DNA of 64,000 nt from Lachnospiraceae bacterium. Lineage in GTDB: Bacteria; Bacillota; Clostridia; Lachnospirales; Lachnospiraceae. The translations under genes were made by a program, and so were the position numbers. The notes beneath the pieces were generated by a model. The model saw only the letters and a list, made by a program, of their open reading frames with translations. It did no database searches and had not been told where the DNA came from. Shown in pieces: positions 16,877-25,645 of the stretch; position 1 is the stretch's first letter, and each line of letters opens with the position of its first letter. The stretch covers positions 1 to 64,000 of the forward strand of contig CAAGQC010000087.1 of NCBI GenBank assembly GCA_900771995.1, read 5' to 3'.

Positions 16877-17719
16877 ATGAGTAATGAATTTATCAATATC
16901 GGATCGGCAAACAGTTCCCCGGAACATTTCCAACTTCGTTATATCTCCATCTCCAAATACGAAGGTGACTGGCAGTCCCTTCCGCATACCCACCACTTTT
17001 CAGAACTGTTCTATGTCCTGCGGGGTGAGGGAGCCTTCTATATAGAGAATGAAAAGGTGCCTGTGAAGACGGACGATCTGGTCATCATCAACCCCTATGT
17101 AGAGCACACGGAAAAAACACTTCCCAACGATCCCATGGAATATATCGTATTCGGTGTGGACGGACTTGCATTTTCTTTTTCCGGTGCAGGGCAGGACAAT
17201 CCGAAGGGTTACAGCTTCTACAGCTACGGCTCTGATAAAAAACAGTTCATCAACTTCGCCCAACTGATGATGCAGGAATTCCGTGACAAGCTTCCCGGCT
17301 TTGAACAGGTATGTCACGGACTGCTCCAGGTGCTCCTGGTATATATTTCCCGGAAGCAGAACCTGTCCGTCATCTCCGACTCCTCCTTCCAATTATCCAA
17401 GGAATGTGCTCTGGCGAAGCGGTATATCGACTCCAATTATTCCCAGAACATTACTTTGGATTCCCTGGCGGATATCACGCATATCAACAAATTCTATCTG
17501 GCACACTCCTTTACCGAATGTGTCGGGCAGTCTCCGATCAATTACCTGACAGACCGGAGGCTGGAAGCCTGCAAGGAGCTTCTGGTATCCTCCAATCTGT
17601 CGGTAGCACAGGTAGCCACCAGTGTCGGTTTTTCTTCGCAGTCTTATTTCTCGCAGATCTTCCGCAAAAAGACCGGCATGACGCCGCGCCAGTACCGGAG
17701 CCGGTATGCCAGAAAATAA
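16877..17719 (+). CDS. AraC-family transcriptional regulator
   Basis: A 280-residue regulator with an N-terminal cupin-like sensor (HTHHFSELFYVLRGEGAFYIE, residues about 37-57) and a C-terminal double helix-turn-helix (from about residue 178, ALAKRYIDSNYSQNITLDSLAD to the end). The second HTH ends with SVGFSSQSYFSQIFRKKTGMTPRQYR, the AraC signature. It is divergent from the GH112 operon, so it probably activates that operon in response to a glycan or its product (inference). It ends at a strong shared terminator. Confidence 0.92.
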   Translation: MSNEFINIGSANSSPEHFQLRYISISKYEGDWQSLPHTHHFSELFYVLRGEGAFYIENEKVPVKTDDLVIINPYVEHTEKTLPNDPMEYIVFGVDGLAFSFSGAGQDNPKGYSFYSYGSDKKQFINFAQLMMQEFRDKLPGFEQVCHGLLQVLLVYISRKQNLSVISDSSFQLSKECALAKRYIDSNYSQNITLDSLADITHINKFYLAHSFTECVGQSPINYLTDRRLEACKELLVSSNLSVAQVATSVGFSSQSYFSQIFRKKTGMTPRQYRSRYARK

Positions 17720-17728
17720 TGTGTACAC

Positions 17729-17780
17729 TTATAAAAGACCTCACGGACGGCACACCTGCCGCCTGTGAGGTCTTTTATAA
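17729..17780. terminator. bidirectional terminator between araC-type gene and membrane protein gene
   Basis: Arms TTATAAAAGACCTCAC and GTGAGGTCTTTTATAA form a perfect 16-bp stem. A/T-rich ends on both sides allow it to act for the plus-strand regulator and for the minus-strand gene that ends at 17796. Confidence 0.85.
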
Positions 17781-17795
17781 TGGACATTTATTCAC

Positions 17796-18920
17796 TTATT
17801 TGATCCATCCCCAGCATAATCCCAGATATTCCACCAGAAAATACATGCCCCGCAGCCATACCAGAATGGCACAGCCATAGAACATCCAGGCACTGTTTTT
17901 CTCCCTGTCCATGATTTTCCCCGTCATGGACAAAATGGCGCAGATCAGCAATATCATCGTTCCGAAGGCCGCCCGGTCCGGATAGTGCGGGGACAGGATC
18001 ATGGCTCCCCAGGACAGCAATGCCCCGAATAACAGCAATGCCGTGTCACGACCCAGTTTTTCTTTCAGTATTCCCTTGCAGACAATCAGCGCAAACACTG
18101 TCAGAAGCACTGTGGGGAACAGATACTCCATCACGCCCTTGGCTTCCCCGTAACAGCGCAGATATAGTCTCCACAGCAGACCGTAGGCCTCTTCTCCCGT
18201 CTCCACGCTGCGGACAGAATTGCCCGGTGCCACGATCATGAGAATACTTCCCGCCAGACAGCTGATATTGCCCAGATACATCCATACCGGCACCTTTTTG
18301 TGCTCTCGGTGTCTTAACAGGATCACCAGCAGGCTTAAGATCCATACCGCAGGCCCCATATTCTCGTTGCTCCAGCCCGCGATCAGTCCTAGCGGAAGGA
18401 TCCAGATGACGATGCCCGGCAGATTTTTTCCCTCATGTCTCTCATAGCACAGATAACAGAATAAAAACAGCAGAAGAAAGCCGGTCATATACAGATAGTT
18501 GGCAGCTCCGGCCTCCCAGAACATGCTCATTTTCCAGTTGGCATTCAGGCCCAGAAGCATCCCCGTGGCCGCAAACCAGTAAGGAAGTGTCCGTCTGTCT
18601 GCCACCTCACAGATCAGCCATCCCAGCAGCAGTGTCATGCCTGTATTCAGGAGATCCGCCCAACGTTCTCCGGTCAGTAAGATCAGCTGCAACAGGCCGT
18701 GGGCCATGCTTCTGCCGCCCCAGTTAAAATAATGCCAGATCTGGGCGTGGATAATATCACTGAGATTCCGAATCGGCGTATCCGCGTACAATACGGTGGA
18801 ATACCACTCATCATCCATCATAAAATCGATCTCATAATTGACGCGCCAGACGATCAGTGCCGTAGCTGCAAGCAACACCAGACTGACCCAGTGAATTATT
18901 TTTTTCTGCTTTTCCTGCAT
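17796..18920 (-). CDS. multispanning membrane protein, DUF6056-like
   Basis: A 374-residue integral membrane protein with about ten hydrophobic segments. After the first segment it has a conserved acidic extracytoplasmic loop (DFMMDDEWYSTV), then HYFNWGGRSMAHGLLQ and later WSNENMGPAV. These features resemble DUF6056 proteins, thought to be glycosyltransferase-like membrane enzymes or surface polysaccharide proteins, but the reaction is unknown. The ATG at 18920 has GGAG seven bases upstream and is preferred over the ATG at 18932. It lies 37 bases after dapL. Confidence 0.65.
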   Translation of the reverse strand: MQEKQKKIIHWVSLVLLAATALIVWRVNYEIDFMMDDEWYSTVLYADTPIRNLSDIIHAQIWHYFNWGGRSMAHGLLQLILLTGERWADLLNTGMTLLLGWLICEVADRRTLPYWFAATGMLLGLNANWKMSMFWEAGAANYLYMTGFLLLFLFCYLCYERHEGKNLPGIVIWILPLGLIAGWSNENMGPAVWILSLLVILLRHREHKKVPVWMYLGNISCLAGSILMIVAPGNSVRSVETGEEAYGLLWRLYLRCYGEAKGVMEYLFPTVLLTVFALIVCKGILKEKLGRDTALLLFGALLSWGAMILSPHYPDRAAFGTMILLICAILSMTGKIMDREKNSAWMFYGCAILVWLRGMYFLVEYLGLCWGWIK

Positions 18921-18957
18921 AATCTGCTCCATTCCTTTTATGGCAAAGAACGGCTGC

Positions 18958-20178
18958 CTATAACTGGATCTTCTTCAGACGATCCACTGCCTCCACGGTA
19001 TTCTCGTAGCTTCCGAAAGCCGTCAGACGGAAGTAGTGCTCTCCGCTGGGTCCGAAGCCGGATCCGGGGGTGCCCACCACGTTGACATTTTCCAGCAGAT
19101 AATCGAAAAACTCCCAGCTGGTCATGCCATTCGGCGCTTTCAGCCAGATGTAGGGAGCATTCACACCGCCGGATACCGTGAAGCCTGCTTCCTGCAAGCC
19201 CTTCAGGATATACTGTGCGTTGTTCATGTAATAAGCAACCTGCTCCTTCAGCTGTGCCTTACCTGCCGCAGAGTATACAGCCTCACCGGCACGCTGTACG
19301 ATATAGGGTGCTCCGTTGTATTTGGTGCCGTGTCTTCTTGCCCACAGTGCATGAAGGCTCACATCCCCGCTCTTTAAATCCTTGGGGATCACGGTAAAGC
19401 CCAGACGCACTCCGGTAAAGCCGGCATTCTTGGAGAAGGAACGGAACTCGATGGCACAGGTTCTGGCTCCTTCGCATTCATAGATACTGTGAGGCACATC
19501 CGGCTCGGAAATATATGCTTCGTAAGCTGCATCATAGAGAATGACAGCGCCTACCTTATTGGCATAGTCCACCCACTCCTGCAGCTGTGCCTTGGTAATG
19601 GTGGCACCGGTAGGGTTGTTGGGGAAGCATAAATAGATCAGATCCGGGGTCTCCTTCGGCAGTTCCGGTGCAAAACCGTTCTCTGCCAGACAGGGCATAT
19701 AGATCACATCACTCCAGGTCTCAGACTTCGGATCGTAGGTGCCGGTTCTGCCCGCCATAACGTTAGAGTCCACGTATACGGGATAAACAGGATCACATAC
19801 CGCGATCTTGTTGTCCAGGCTGAAGATCTCCTGAATATTGCCGCAGTCACATTTTGCTCCATCCGATACAAAGATCTCGTCCGGTGCAATGTCACAGCCT
19901 CTTGCCTTATAATCGTTCTCCGCAATGGCATTGCGCAGGAACTCGTAACCAAGGTCGGGAGCGTAACCATGAAAAGTCTCCGCTTTTCCCATCTCATCCA
20001 CCGCACCGTGCAGCGCATCAATGATGGCCGGAGCCAAAGGCTGTGTCACGTCACCGATGCCCAGACGGATGATCTTCTTGTCCGGGTGTGCTGCGGAATA
20101 TGCGCTTACCTTTTTACCGATGGTGGAAAATAAATAGCTTCCGGGAAGTTTTAAATAGTTGTCGTTTACTTTAAACAT
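18958..20178 (-). CDS. dapL: LL-diaminopimelate aminotransferase
   Basis: Converts tetrahydrodipicolinate and glutamate directly to LL-2,6-diaminopimelate for lysine and peptidoglycan synthesis, bypassing the acylated intermediates. The 406-residue class I/II aminotransferase has the typical start FKVNDNYLKLPGSYLFSTIGKK and the PLP-lysine region FRSFSKNAGFTGVRLG. The Clostridia context and dapF 72 bases upstream support the assignment. The start is preceded by GAGAGGAG. Confidence 0.95.
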   Translation of the reverse strand: MFKVNDNYLKLPGSYLFSTIGKKVSAYSAAHPDKKIIRLGIGDVTQPLAPAIIDALHGAVDEMGKAETFHGYAPDLGYEFLRNAIAENDYKARGCDIAPDEIFVSDGAKCDCGNIQEIFSLDNKIAVCDPVYPVYVDSNVMAGRTGTYDPKSETWSDVIYMPCLAENGFAPELPKETPDLIYLCFPNNPTGATITKAQLQEWVDYANKVGAVILYDAAYEAYISEPDVPHSIYECEGARTCAIEFRSFSKNAGFTGVRLGFTVIPKDLKSGDVSLHALWARRHGTKYNGAPYIVQRAGEAVYSAAGKAQLKEQVAYYMNNAQYILKGLQEAGFTVSGGVNAPYIWLKAPNGMTSWEFFDYLLENVNVVGTPGSGFGPSGEHYFRLTAFGSYENTVEAVDRLKKIQL

Positions 20179-20249
20179 AGTTCGTTCTCCTCTCTATTAT
20201 CCCTGGTGCAGTATTGCTGTCACCTTGCTGTCGTTTATTAAGTCGAAGG

Positions 20250-21137
20250 TCAGACGGAGTACGGGTCCACTTCACCTTCAAATACGATCTTCGCGGGGCC
20301 GGTCATGTAGACCAGATTCTCCTCACGGTCCCATTTGATGTGCAGTTCACCGCCTAATAGTTTAACAGTTATTTCCTCGTCCGTCAAACCATTTAGCACA
20401 CAGGCCACCGCCGTTGCGCAGCATCCGGTACCACAGGCCAGGGTCTCCCCGGTGCCTCTCTCCCAGACACGCATAAACACATTCTTCCGATCCAGGATCT
20501 CTACGAATTCTGTGTTGGTCCGGTTCGGGAAACAGGAATGATGCTCGAACTTCGGGCCGATCTTCTCGATATTGAGATCTTTCACACCCTCCATAAATAC
20601 GATGGCATGGGGATTCCCCATAGAGACACAGGTCATCCGGTATTCCGTGCCCTCCACCGTGATGGGAGCATTAACTACTGCCGGTCCGTTTGCCGTCTCC
20701 TGTGTGGCTTCTGCCGTTACCGGCACCTCTGCCGGGGCGAGGATCGGATTACCCATATTCACCTGTACCATTGTCACCTGTCCTCTGTCGGTGGCGGTTC
20801 TTCCCTCCACGGTGAGTTTCAGGTATTTTGTCTTCCCGGCACTGACGATGGTGATATCCTCCTTGTCCGTCAGTCCCTTGTCGTAGACATATTTTGCCAC
20901 ACAGCGGATACCGTTGCCGCACATCTCCGAGCGGCTGCCGTCCGCGTTGTACATTTCCATCTCAAAATCCGCTTCCTCCGCAGGGTTGATGAAGATCACA
21001 CCGTCACCGCCGATCCCGAAATGTCTGTCACTTAATTTTCTTACGATCTCCGGCTTCTCCTGTGGAGAAAGCTTCTCCGTAAAGCCATTGACATATACAT
21101 AATCATTGCCACAGCCCTGCATTTTTGTAAATTTCAT
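20250..21137 (-). CDS. dapF: diaminopimelate epimerase
   Basis: Interconverts LL- and meso-diaminopimelate. The 295-residue protein starts MKFTKMQGCGNDYVYV and carries both catalytic cysteines, in SEMCGNGIRC and in LACGTGCCA, so the two-cysteine racemase site is intact. An upstream in-frame start at 21218 exists, but the ATG at 21137 has an AGGAGG site and matches the conserved family start. It sits between an ANTAR gene and dapL, which uses the same pathway. Confidence 0.95.
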   Translation of the reverse strand: MKFTKMQGCGNDYVYVNGFTEKLSPQEKPEIVRKLSDRHFGIGGDGVIFINPAEEADFEMEMYNADGSRSEMCGNGIRCVAKYVYDKGLTDKEDITIVSAGKTKYLKLTVEGRTATDRGQVTMVQVNMGNPILAPAEVPVTAEATQETANGPAVVNAPITVEGTEYRMTCVSMGNPHAIVFMEGVKDLNIEKIGPKFEHHSCFPNRTNTEFVEILDRKNVFMRVWERGTGETLACGTGCCATAVACVLNGLTDEEITVKLLGGELHIKWDREENLVYMTGPAKIVFEGEVDPYSV

Positions 21138-21220
21138 GTATTGCTGTTCCTCCTGTTGTTCTCTTTCACTCACATTACCTGTAGCTCCCGGATCACTGTA
21201 ATCCTTCCGGGCCGCCATGC

Positions 21221-21769
21221 CTACTCCGTCATCATGGACAGCACCATCTGTGCCGTCTCCACCAGATTGGTTCCACTGTCCATACTGGTCTTCTGAAGAT
21301 AGCGGTGGGCTTCTTCTTCCGTCATATGATTTCTTGCCATCAGTAATTCCTTGGCATCCTTGATCGCTTTTTCATCCGCTGCATTTCGTACCTTCGGCTG
21401 CATGCGGCGTTTTCTTCTGCGCCGCTCCACGCCTTCCGCCATCAGATTCACGGTGTTGATCAGATCCTGCACCTTCAACGGCATGGAGAGACATACGATG
21501 CCATTGCCGTAACATTCGCTGATCAGATTCTGGGATGCCATCAACAGCATCTCGAAGCCCTCCGGCAGATCTTCCTGCAGTTCTGTATATATCATGTCTG
21601 CCAGCTTGTAACTGCAGATCACGATACCGTCGTTCAGACCGTCCGCCTGACTGATGGCCTGGGTGCCTGTGGTACAGATACCCGTGACCTGAAAGCCACT
21701 GCGCACCAGAATATTCTTGACGCCCTTGGCTTCCTCCAGCTTCGGCAGCACGACAATAATGTTCGTCAT
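21221..21769 (-). CDS. ANTAR-domain antitermination regulator beside glnA
   Basis: A 182-residue protein with a receiver-like N-terminal domain (residues 1-115) and a C-terminal ANTAR RNA-binding domain (about 120-178, ADEKAIKDAKELLMARNHMTEEEAHRYLQKTSMD). The receiver lacks an obvious phospho-acceptor aspartate where one would expect it (GIVICSYKLAD), so it may be a pseudo-receiver. It lies 57 bases downstream of glnA; an ANTAR protein (NitR) adjacent to glnA is known from Clostridium, where it acts by antitermination. I found no clear paired hexaloop target in the glnA leader. Confidence 0.88.
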   Translation of the reverse strand: MTNIIVVLPKLEEAKGVKNILVRSGFQVTGICTTGTQAISQADGLNDGIVICSYKLADMIYTELQEDLPEGFEMLLMASQNLISECYGNGIVCLSMPLKVQDLINTVNLMAEGVERRRRKRRMQPKVRNAADEKAIKDAKELLMARNHMTEEEAHRYLQKTSMDSGTNLVETAQMVLSMMTE

Positions 21770-21826
21770 CGGCCCACCTCCTTTCTTCTGTCTTTTTTAT
21801 ATCATCCTACAAAAGAAAGGACTCTT

Positions 21827-23161
21827 TTAATACTTATACAGATACTCCTGAATCTCCCATTCGGATACCTGGGAACGATACTCATGCCACTCTTTCCGCT
21901 TGGCATCAATGTATTTTCCGGCAATATGCTCTCCCAATACCTCCTGAATGAAGGTATCTTTTTCCAGTTCCTCCACAGCTTCCAGCAGTGTGCCGGGCAG
22001 CTGGTCGATGTGTAATTCCTTTCGCTCTTCCTCCGTCAGGGCAAAAATGTTGGCATTGATGCTCTCAGGAGGCTCTATTTTCTCCCGGATGCCCTGTAAT
22101 CCTGCACTCAGGCAGACTGCCAGTGTCAGATACGGGTTCGCTGCGGAATCAGGGCTGCGCAGTTCGATACGGGTACCCTCTCCGTCTGAGGTGGCCGGAA
22201 TACGGATCAGGGGACTGCGGTTCGTCGTGCTCCATGCAATGTAGACCGGTGCCTCGAAACCGGGTACCAGGCGCTTATAAGAATTCACCAGCGGATTCGT
22301 AATGGCTGCCATTCCTTTGATATGCTTCATGATACCACCGATGAAATAATAGGCTTCCTTGCTCAGACCGTTGGGGTCGGAAGCATCCTGAAAAATATTT
22401 TTCCCGTCCTTCTGTAAGGACATATTGATGTGCATGCCCGAACCGTTGACGCCGAACTTGGGCTTCGGCATAAAGGTAGCGTGCAGTCCGTGACGTCTGG
22501 CTATGGTGCGCACGGCCATCTTGAAGGTCATGATGTTGTCTGCGGTATGTAATGCCTCATCGTATTTGAAATCGATCTCATGCTGGGCCGGAGCCATCTC
22601 GTGATGGGAGGCCTCAATGACAAAGCCCATATCCTCCAGATTCATGACGATGTCACGACGGGCATTTTCCCCGAAATCCAGCGGGCCAATGTCGAAATAG
22701 CCGGCCTGCTCATGGGTATTGGTGGTGGGCATGGTATTTTCATCCGTGTTGAACAGGAAAAATTCACATTCGGGACCTACCTCAAAAGTATATCCCATGT
22801 CCTCCGCCTGCTGTACAGCACACTTCAGCACATAACGGGGATCTCCCTCAAAGGCCTGTCCGTTGGGACGGTACACGTCGCAGATCATACGGGCCACCTT
22901 ACCCTGCTGGGGTCTCCAGGGGAAGATCTCCAGCGTGGACAGATCCGGATACAGATACATGTCGGATTCCTCGATCCGGGCAAACCCATCGATAGCCGAA
23001 CCGTCAAACATACATTTATTACTCAATACCCGGTCCAGCTGGCTGGCTGTCACCGCGATATTTTTCAGATTGCCGAACAGATCCGTGAACTGCAGACGGA
23101 TAAATTCCACATCCTCTTCTTCCACAAGACGGATGATATCTTCCTTGGTATAATTGTTCAT
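21827..23161 (-). CDS. glnA: glutamine synthetase type I
   Basis: Makes glutamine from glutamate, ammonia and ATP. The 444-residue protein contains the beta-grasp start (VEFIRLQFTDLFGNLKNIAV), the Mg/glutamate-binding EVGPECEFFLF, HHEMAPAQHEIDFKYD, the KPKFGVNGSGMHINMSL ATP-binding signature and NRSPLIRIP. The ATG at 23161 with GAGGG upstream is preferred over an in-frame GTG at 23203, which adds a non-family N-terminus. No adenylylation segment is obvious, as in Gram-positive GSI-alpha enzymes. Confidence 0.95.
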   Translation of the reverse strand: MNNYTKEDIIRLVEEEDVEFIRLQFTDLFGNLKNIAVTASQLDRVLSNKCMFDGSAIDGFARIEESDMYLYPDLSTLEIFPWRPQQGKVARMICDVYRPNGQAFEGDPRYVLKCAVQQAEDMGYTFEVGPECEFFLFNTDENTMPTTNTHEQAGYFDIGPLDFGENARRDIVMNLEDMGFVIEASHHEMAPAQHEIDFKYDEALHTADNIMTFKMAVRTIARRHGLHATFMPKPKFGVNGSGMHINMSLQKDGKNIFQDASDPNGLSKEAYYFIGGIMKHIKGMAAITNPLVNSYKRLVPGFEAPVYIAWSTTNRSPLIRIPATSDGEGTRIELRSPDSAANPYLTLAVCLSAGLQGIREKIEPPESINANIFALTEEERKELHIDQLPGTLLEAVEELEKDTFIQEVLGEHIAGKYIDAKRKEWHEYRSQVSEWEIQEYLYKY

Positions 23162-23237
23162 CGTTACCCTCGTTTCTGCGCCGCCTGTCTGCTCCTTTTC
23201 CACGGGGCGGACGCATCCGTGAAAAATACTTGTCTTA

Positions 23238-23267
23238 ACTATAGCAATGCCTGTTTTGTCTTGTCAA
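23238..23267 (-). promoter_or_regulatory. sigma-A promoter of glnA
   Basis: TTGACA (23262-23267) and TATAGT (23238-23243) are separated by 18 bases on the minus strand, giving a leader of about 70 bases. The leader contains a small CGGATGCGTCCG inverted repeat but no recognised ANTAR double-hairpin. Confidence 0.65.
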
Positions 23268-23357
23268 TGCGAAGTTCTCCTCATTTGCTGTACTATGAGT
23301 ACCTACCATCGCATACTATTTATAAAGATCATCCCATCATTCCAAGGAGACTTAAGA

Positions 23358-24131
23358 ATGAGTGCAAATACAAAGATCGTTGTCCTTCGCAGAAAAGAAC
23401 TGCTCTATACCGGAATCTTCGCCGCGCTGGGAGTGCTGTTCGTCATATTACTGTTAATGTTATTGTTGCCGGGCAAGGATACGGATGCCTCCTCCGGGCC
23501 GCAGGATTCCCCTGACAGCACTGCTGCCACCGAAATGCCGGATAATGTGGCGGATCTGGGGCGTTCCTCGCAGTTTTCGCAGGCGGAGGATGCCTCCACG
23601 GGAGCCGTTGCCGATACCGGTGCTGTTCAGGATAGTGTTTCCTCTCCCACCGGTGCTGACCATACATATATTCCGGGAATCTACACCACAGAGCTGATCC
23701 TGGGCAGTGAGACCGTCAATGTGGAAGTCATCGTAAATGACCACGCCATCACATCCGTAAGCCTCGCCGATCCGAGTGAAACACTTACTACCATGTATCC
23801 ACTGTTAGAGCCCACTATGGAATCCCTAAACGACCAACTCTGTGAGATGCAGGATCCAAGCCAGGTGACCTATTCCGCCGAGACCAGATATACTTCGCTG
23901 GTGCTGCTGGAAGCCGTGAAGGCATCCCTGGAAAAGGCAAAGCCTAAGGCTACGCCGGAAGCCACGGGTGCGCCAAAAACGACAGATATGTCGGAAGCTT
24001 CCACTGCTCCGACGGCAACTACTGCACCGGTGGCTTCCCCCGAGAATGCAACGGCCACTTCGTCGGAAACGGATGGGAAAACCGCGGAACCTACGAAGAT
24101 GCCGACAGCGGATATCAATCCGACAGCATAA
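23358..24131 (+). CDS. membrane-anchored FMN_bind-like protein with Thr/Ala/Pro-rich tail
   Basis: A 257-residue plus-strand protein. One membrane segment (about residues 14-36) is followed by a Ser/Thr/Asp-rich spacer and then a roughly 95-residue domain (YIPGIYTTELILGSETVNVE to SLVLLEAVKASLEKA) that resembles extracellular FMN_bind domains. The last 60 residues are dominated by Thr, Ala, Pro and Ser, a mucin-like tail. I see no covalent-FMN motif of the NqrC/RnfG type, so flavin binding is unproven. The start at 23358 is set by AAGGAG; frames extending further upstream lack a site. Confidence 0.6.
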   Translation: MSANTKIVVLRRKELLYTGIFAALGVLFVILLLMLLLPGKDTDASSGPQDSPDSTAATEMPDNVADLGRSSQFSQAEDASTGAVADTGAVQDSVSSPTGADHTYIPGIYTTELILGSETVNVEVIVNDHAITSVSLADPSETLTTMYPLLEPTMESLNDQLCEMQDPSQVTYSAETRYTSLVLLEAVKASLEKAKPKATPEATGAPKTTDMSEASTAPTATTAPVASPENATATSSETDGKTAEPTKMPTADINPTA

Positions 24132-24184
24132 ACACTTAGAAGCCTTGGCACACTACATACACTGTACACAAAAATAAATGCTGA

Positions 24185-24216
24185 CGCAAAAAAGGGCGCA
24201 TACCTCCCGGCATGCA
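24185..24216 (-). terminator. terminator after the nucleotidyltransferase gene
   Basis: In minus orientation GGGTGCAT and ATGCGCCC form a stem followed by TTTTTTG. It lies 84 bases beyond the stop of the nucleotidyltransferase gene and ends the HTH/nucleotidyltransferase transcript. Confidence 0.75.
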
Positions 24217-24299
24217 CCCCATTGTGCGTTTTATTGTAATATTTTGTTTGCAACACTGGGTTTATTTTATACTATTTGCGGTGGAGATGCAAGGGAAAA

Positions 24300-25025
24300 T
24301 TATTTCTCTTTTTTCTCTTGCTTCTTTGCTCTTGCTGCTTTCAAAACATCAGCAAGATTATCGCCATTAATCACTCCCGGATAATTTTCCTGAAATTCCA
24401 CTAAAGTATCTTTATTTTCCTGCTCAATCTCTCTGCACTGCCTATAAAAATCATGTAAATCCTCTTTATTATAAATAGCTTCCATAAAGACTCTGGAATC
24501 TTCTGGTACCTTATCATAGGAATCGTATAAATCCACTATCGCCTTCTGAATAACTTCAAAACTCAACGGTTTTTTTCGTTCTTCTTGCTCAATTAAAATA
24601 CCTACAATATCAGATAAATCATTTTTATATTGCCGCCCTGCCATTAGTTTCATCGCGACAAGATATTCTGCTGATACCGTTCTAACCTGAAGAATATTTG
24701 CAAAGGTCTTATAATACTTTGAGTATTCCACTAATCTAGGTGTATATGACTTTGTATTGGCAAAGTCTGTATTTAACCACCCAACCGGTAATTCAAGTCT
24801 ATCACCTACTGTATTAATCGCCTCTTTCATTGCGCCAGATGACTTAATAATTGCATCCATATCATAAGTCATTTCTCTAAATCCATAGTTTATAAGAATT
24901 GACGCACCACCTATCAAAATAATTTCCGCCGACATTTTATTGCCATTCTTTTTACGAAATTCTTTTGCCAATTCCCTCAGATAGCCGTCCAGATTTTCTT
25001 TTGTAAAAGGCTTATCAGCAGACAT
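24300..25025 (-). CDS. nucleotidyltransferase-fold protein (DUF6036/AbiEii-like), putative toxin
   Basis: A 241-residue protein with the nucleotidyltransferase pattern GGASILINYGFREMTYDMD, the glycine pair followed by a D-x-D, near residues 38-56. This resembles DUF6036 and AbiEii-type proteins, some of which are toxins in HTH-partnered systems. The start at 25025 has GAGGT five bases upstream. It overlaps the HTH gene by 11 bases, so the two are coupled. The C-terminal third is highly charged, ending KKQEKKEK. Toxicity is inference. Confidence 0.7.
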   Translation of the reverse strand: MSADKPFTKENLDGYLRELAKEFRKKNGNKMSAEIILIGGASILINYGFREMTYDMDAIIKSSGAMKEAINTVGDRLELPVGWLNTDFANTKSYTPRLVEYSKYYKTFANILQVRTVSAEYLVAMKLMAGRQYKNDLSDIVGILIEQEERKKPLSFEVIQKAIVDLYDSYDKVPEDSRVFMEAIYNKEDLHDFYRQCREIEQENKDTLVEFQENYPGVINGDNLADVLKAARAKKQEKKEK

Positions 25026-25596
25026 TTCGCACCTCACTTTCTACAATATTGAATCGCATAAATTCCGGGATTGCATTTGCAAGTGCCCTTTCTTTTATAC
25101 GTTCGTCTCCCGTCGCTGCATATGCCACTTCAATGCCTGCAGAAAAATATAGTTTTTCAAGCTTCCGGGAACGGATATCATTATAATTTGTGCAAAGAGG
25201 TACATCATTTATCCTGGACAAATAATCAATCATAGCCAGCAGATACATAGCTTCTCTGCACCATCTGCGCTCATAAAGCTTTCTTACTTCATCCTTCTCA
25301 AGTGTTTCGATAATAAAATCTATATCGCCCATATCCTTTACATGATGACAGGTATTACTCTTAAACGTTTCAAACGAACATCTATATTCTACATTATCTG
25401 CACTATTATTTTCCAATATTGAGTCTACCGTTACATTAAGCACCCTGGCGATTTTATGCAGAGTTCCTGCCGTGCATTTATCAAGGTCTGCTTTTCCACT
25501 ACAGATATCAGTAATTGTTGTCATTGCAACTCCGCTTTCCTTGCTTAAACGATACCTCGACATTTTTTCTTTTTCAAGTAAAGCATTAATTATCAT
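25015..25596 (-). CDS. XRE-family HTH protein, putative antitoxin of the pair
   Basis: A 193-residue protein. An N-terminal XRE/Cro-type HTH (residues about 4-60, MSRYRLSKESGVAMTTITDI) is followed by a helical domain of about 120 residues that I do not recognise by name. It overlaps the nucleotidyltransferase gene and is transcribed first, as in many antitoxin-toxin operons; the HTH probably autoregulates the promoter just upstream. AT-rich composition suggests acquisition. Confidence 0.75.
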   Translation of the reverse strand: MIINALLEKEKMSRYRLSKESGVAMTTITDICSGKADLDKCTAGTLHKIARVLNVTVDSILENNSADNVEYRCSFETFKSNTCHHVKDMGDIDFIIETLEKDEVRKLYERRWCREAMYLLAMIDYLSRINDVPLCTNYNDIRSRKLEKLYFSAGIEVAYAATGDERIKERALANAIPEFMRFNIVESEVRNVC

Positions 25597-25616
25597 CTGC
25601 TTCCCTCCTATTTATT

Positions 25617-25645
25617 AATATATCGGTCAGCCGAACTACTGTCAA
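25617..25645 (-). promoter_or_regulatory. promoter of the HTH/nucleotidyltransferase operon
   Basis: TTGACA (25640-25645) and TATATT (25617-25622) are separated by 17 bases on the minus strand, close to the AGGAGGG ribosome site of the HTH gene. The short leader leaves the promoter open to occlusion by an autoregulator. Confidence 0.75.

Noticed and set aside
22580..23515. Plus-strand open frame antisense to glnA and running into the next gene
   Set aside because: Overlaps glnA completely at its 5' end and reads the FMN_bind-like gene out of frame.
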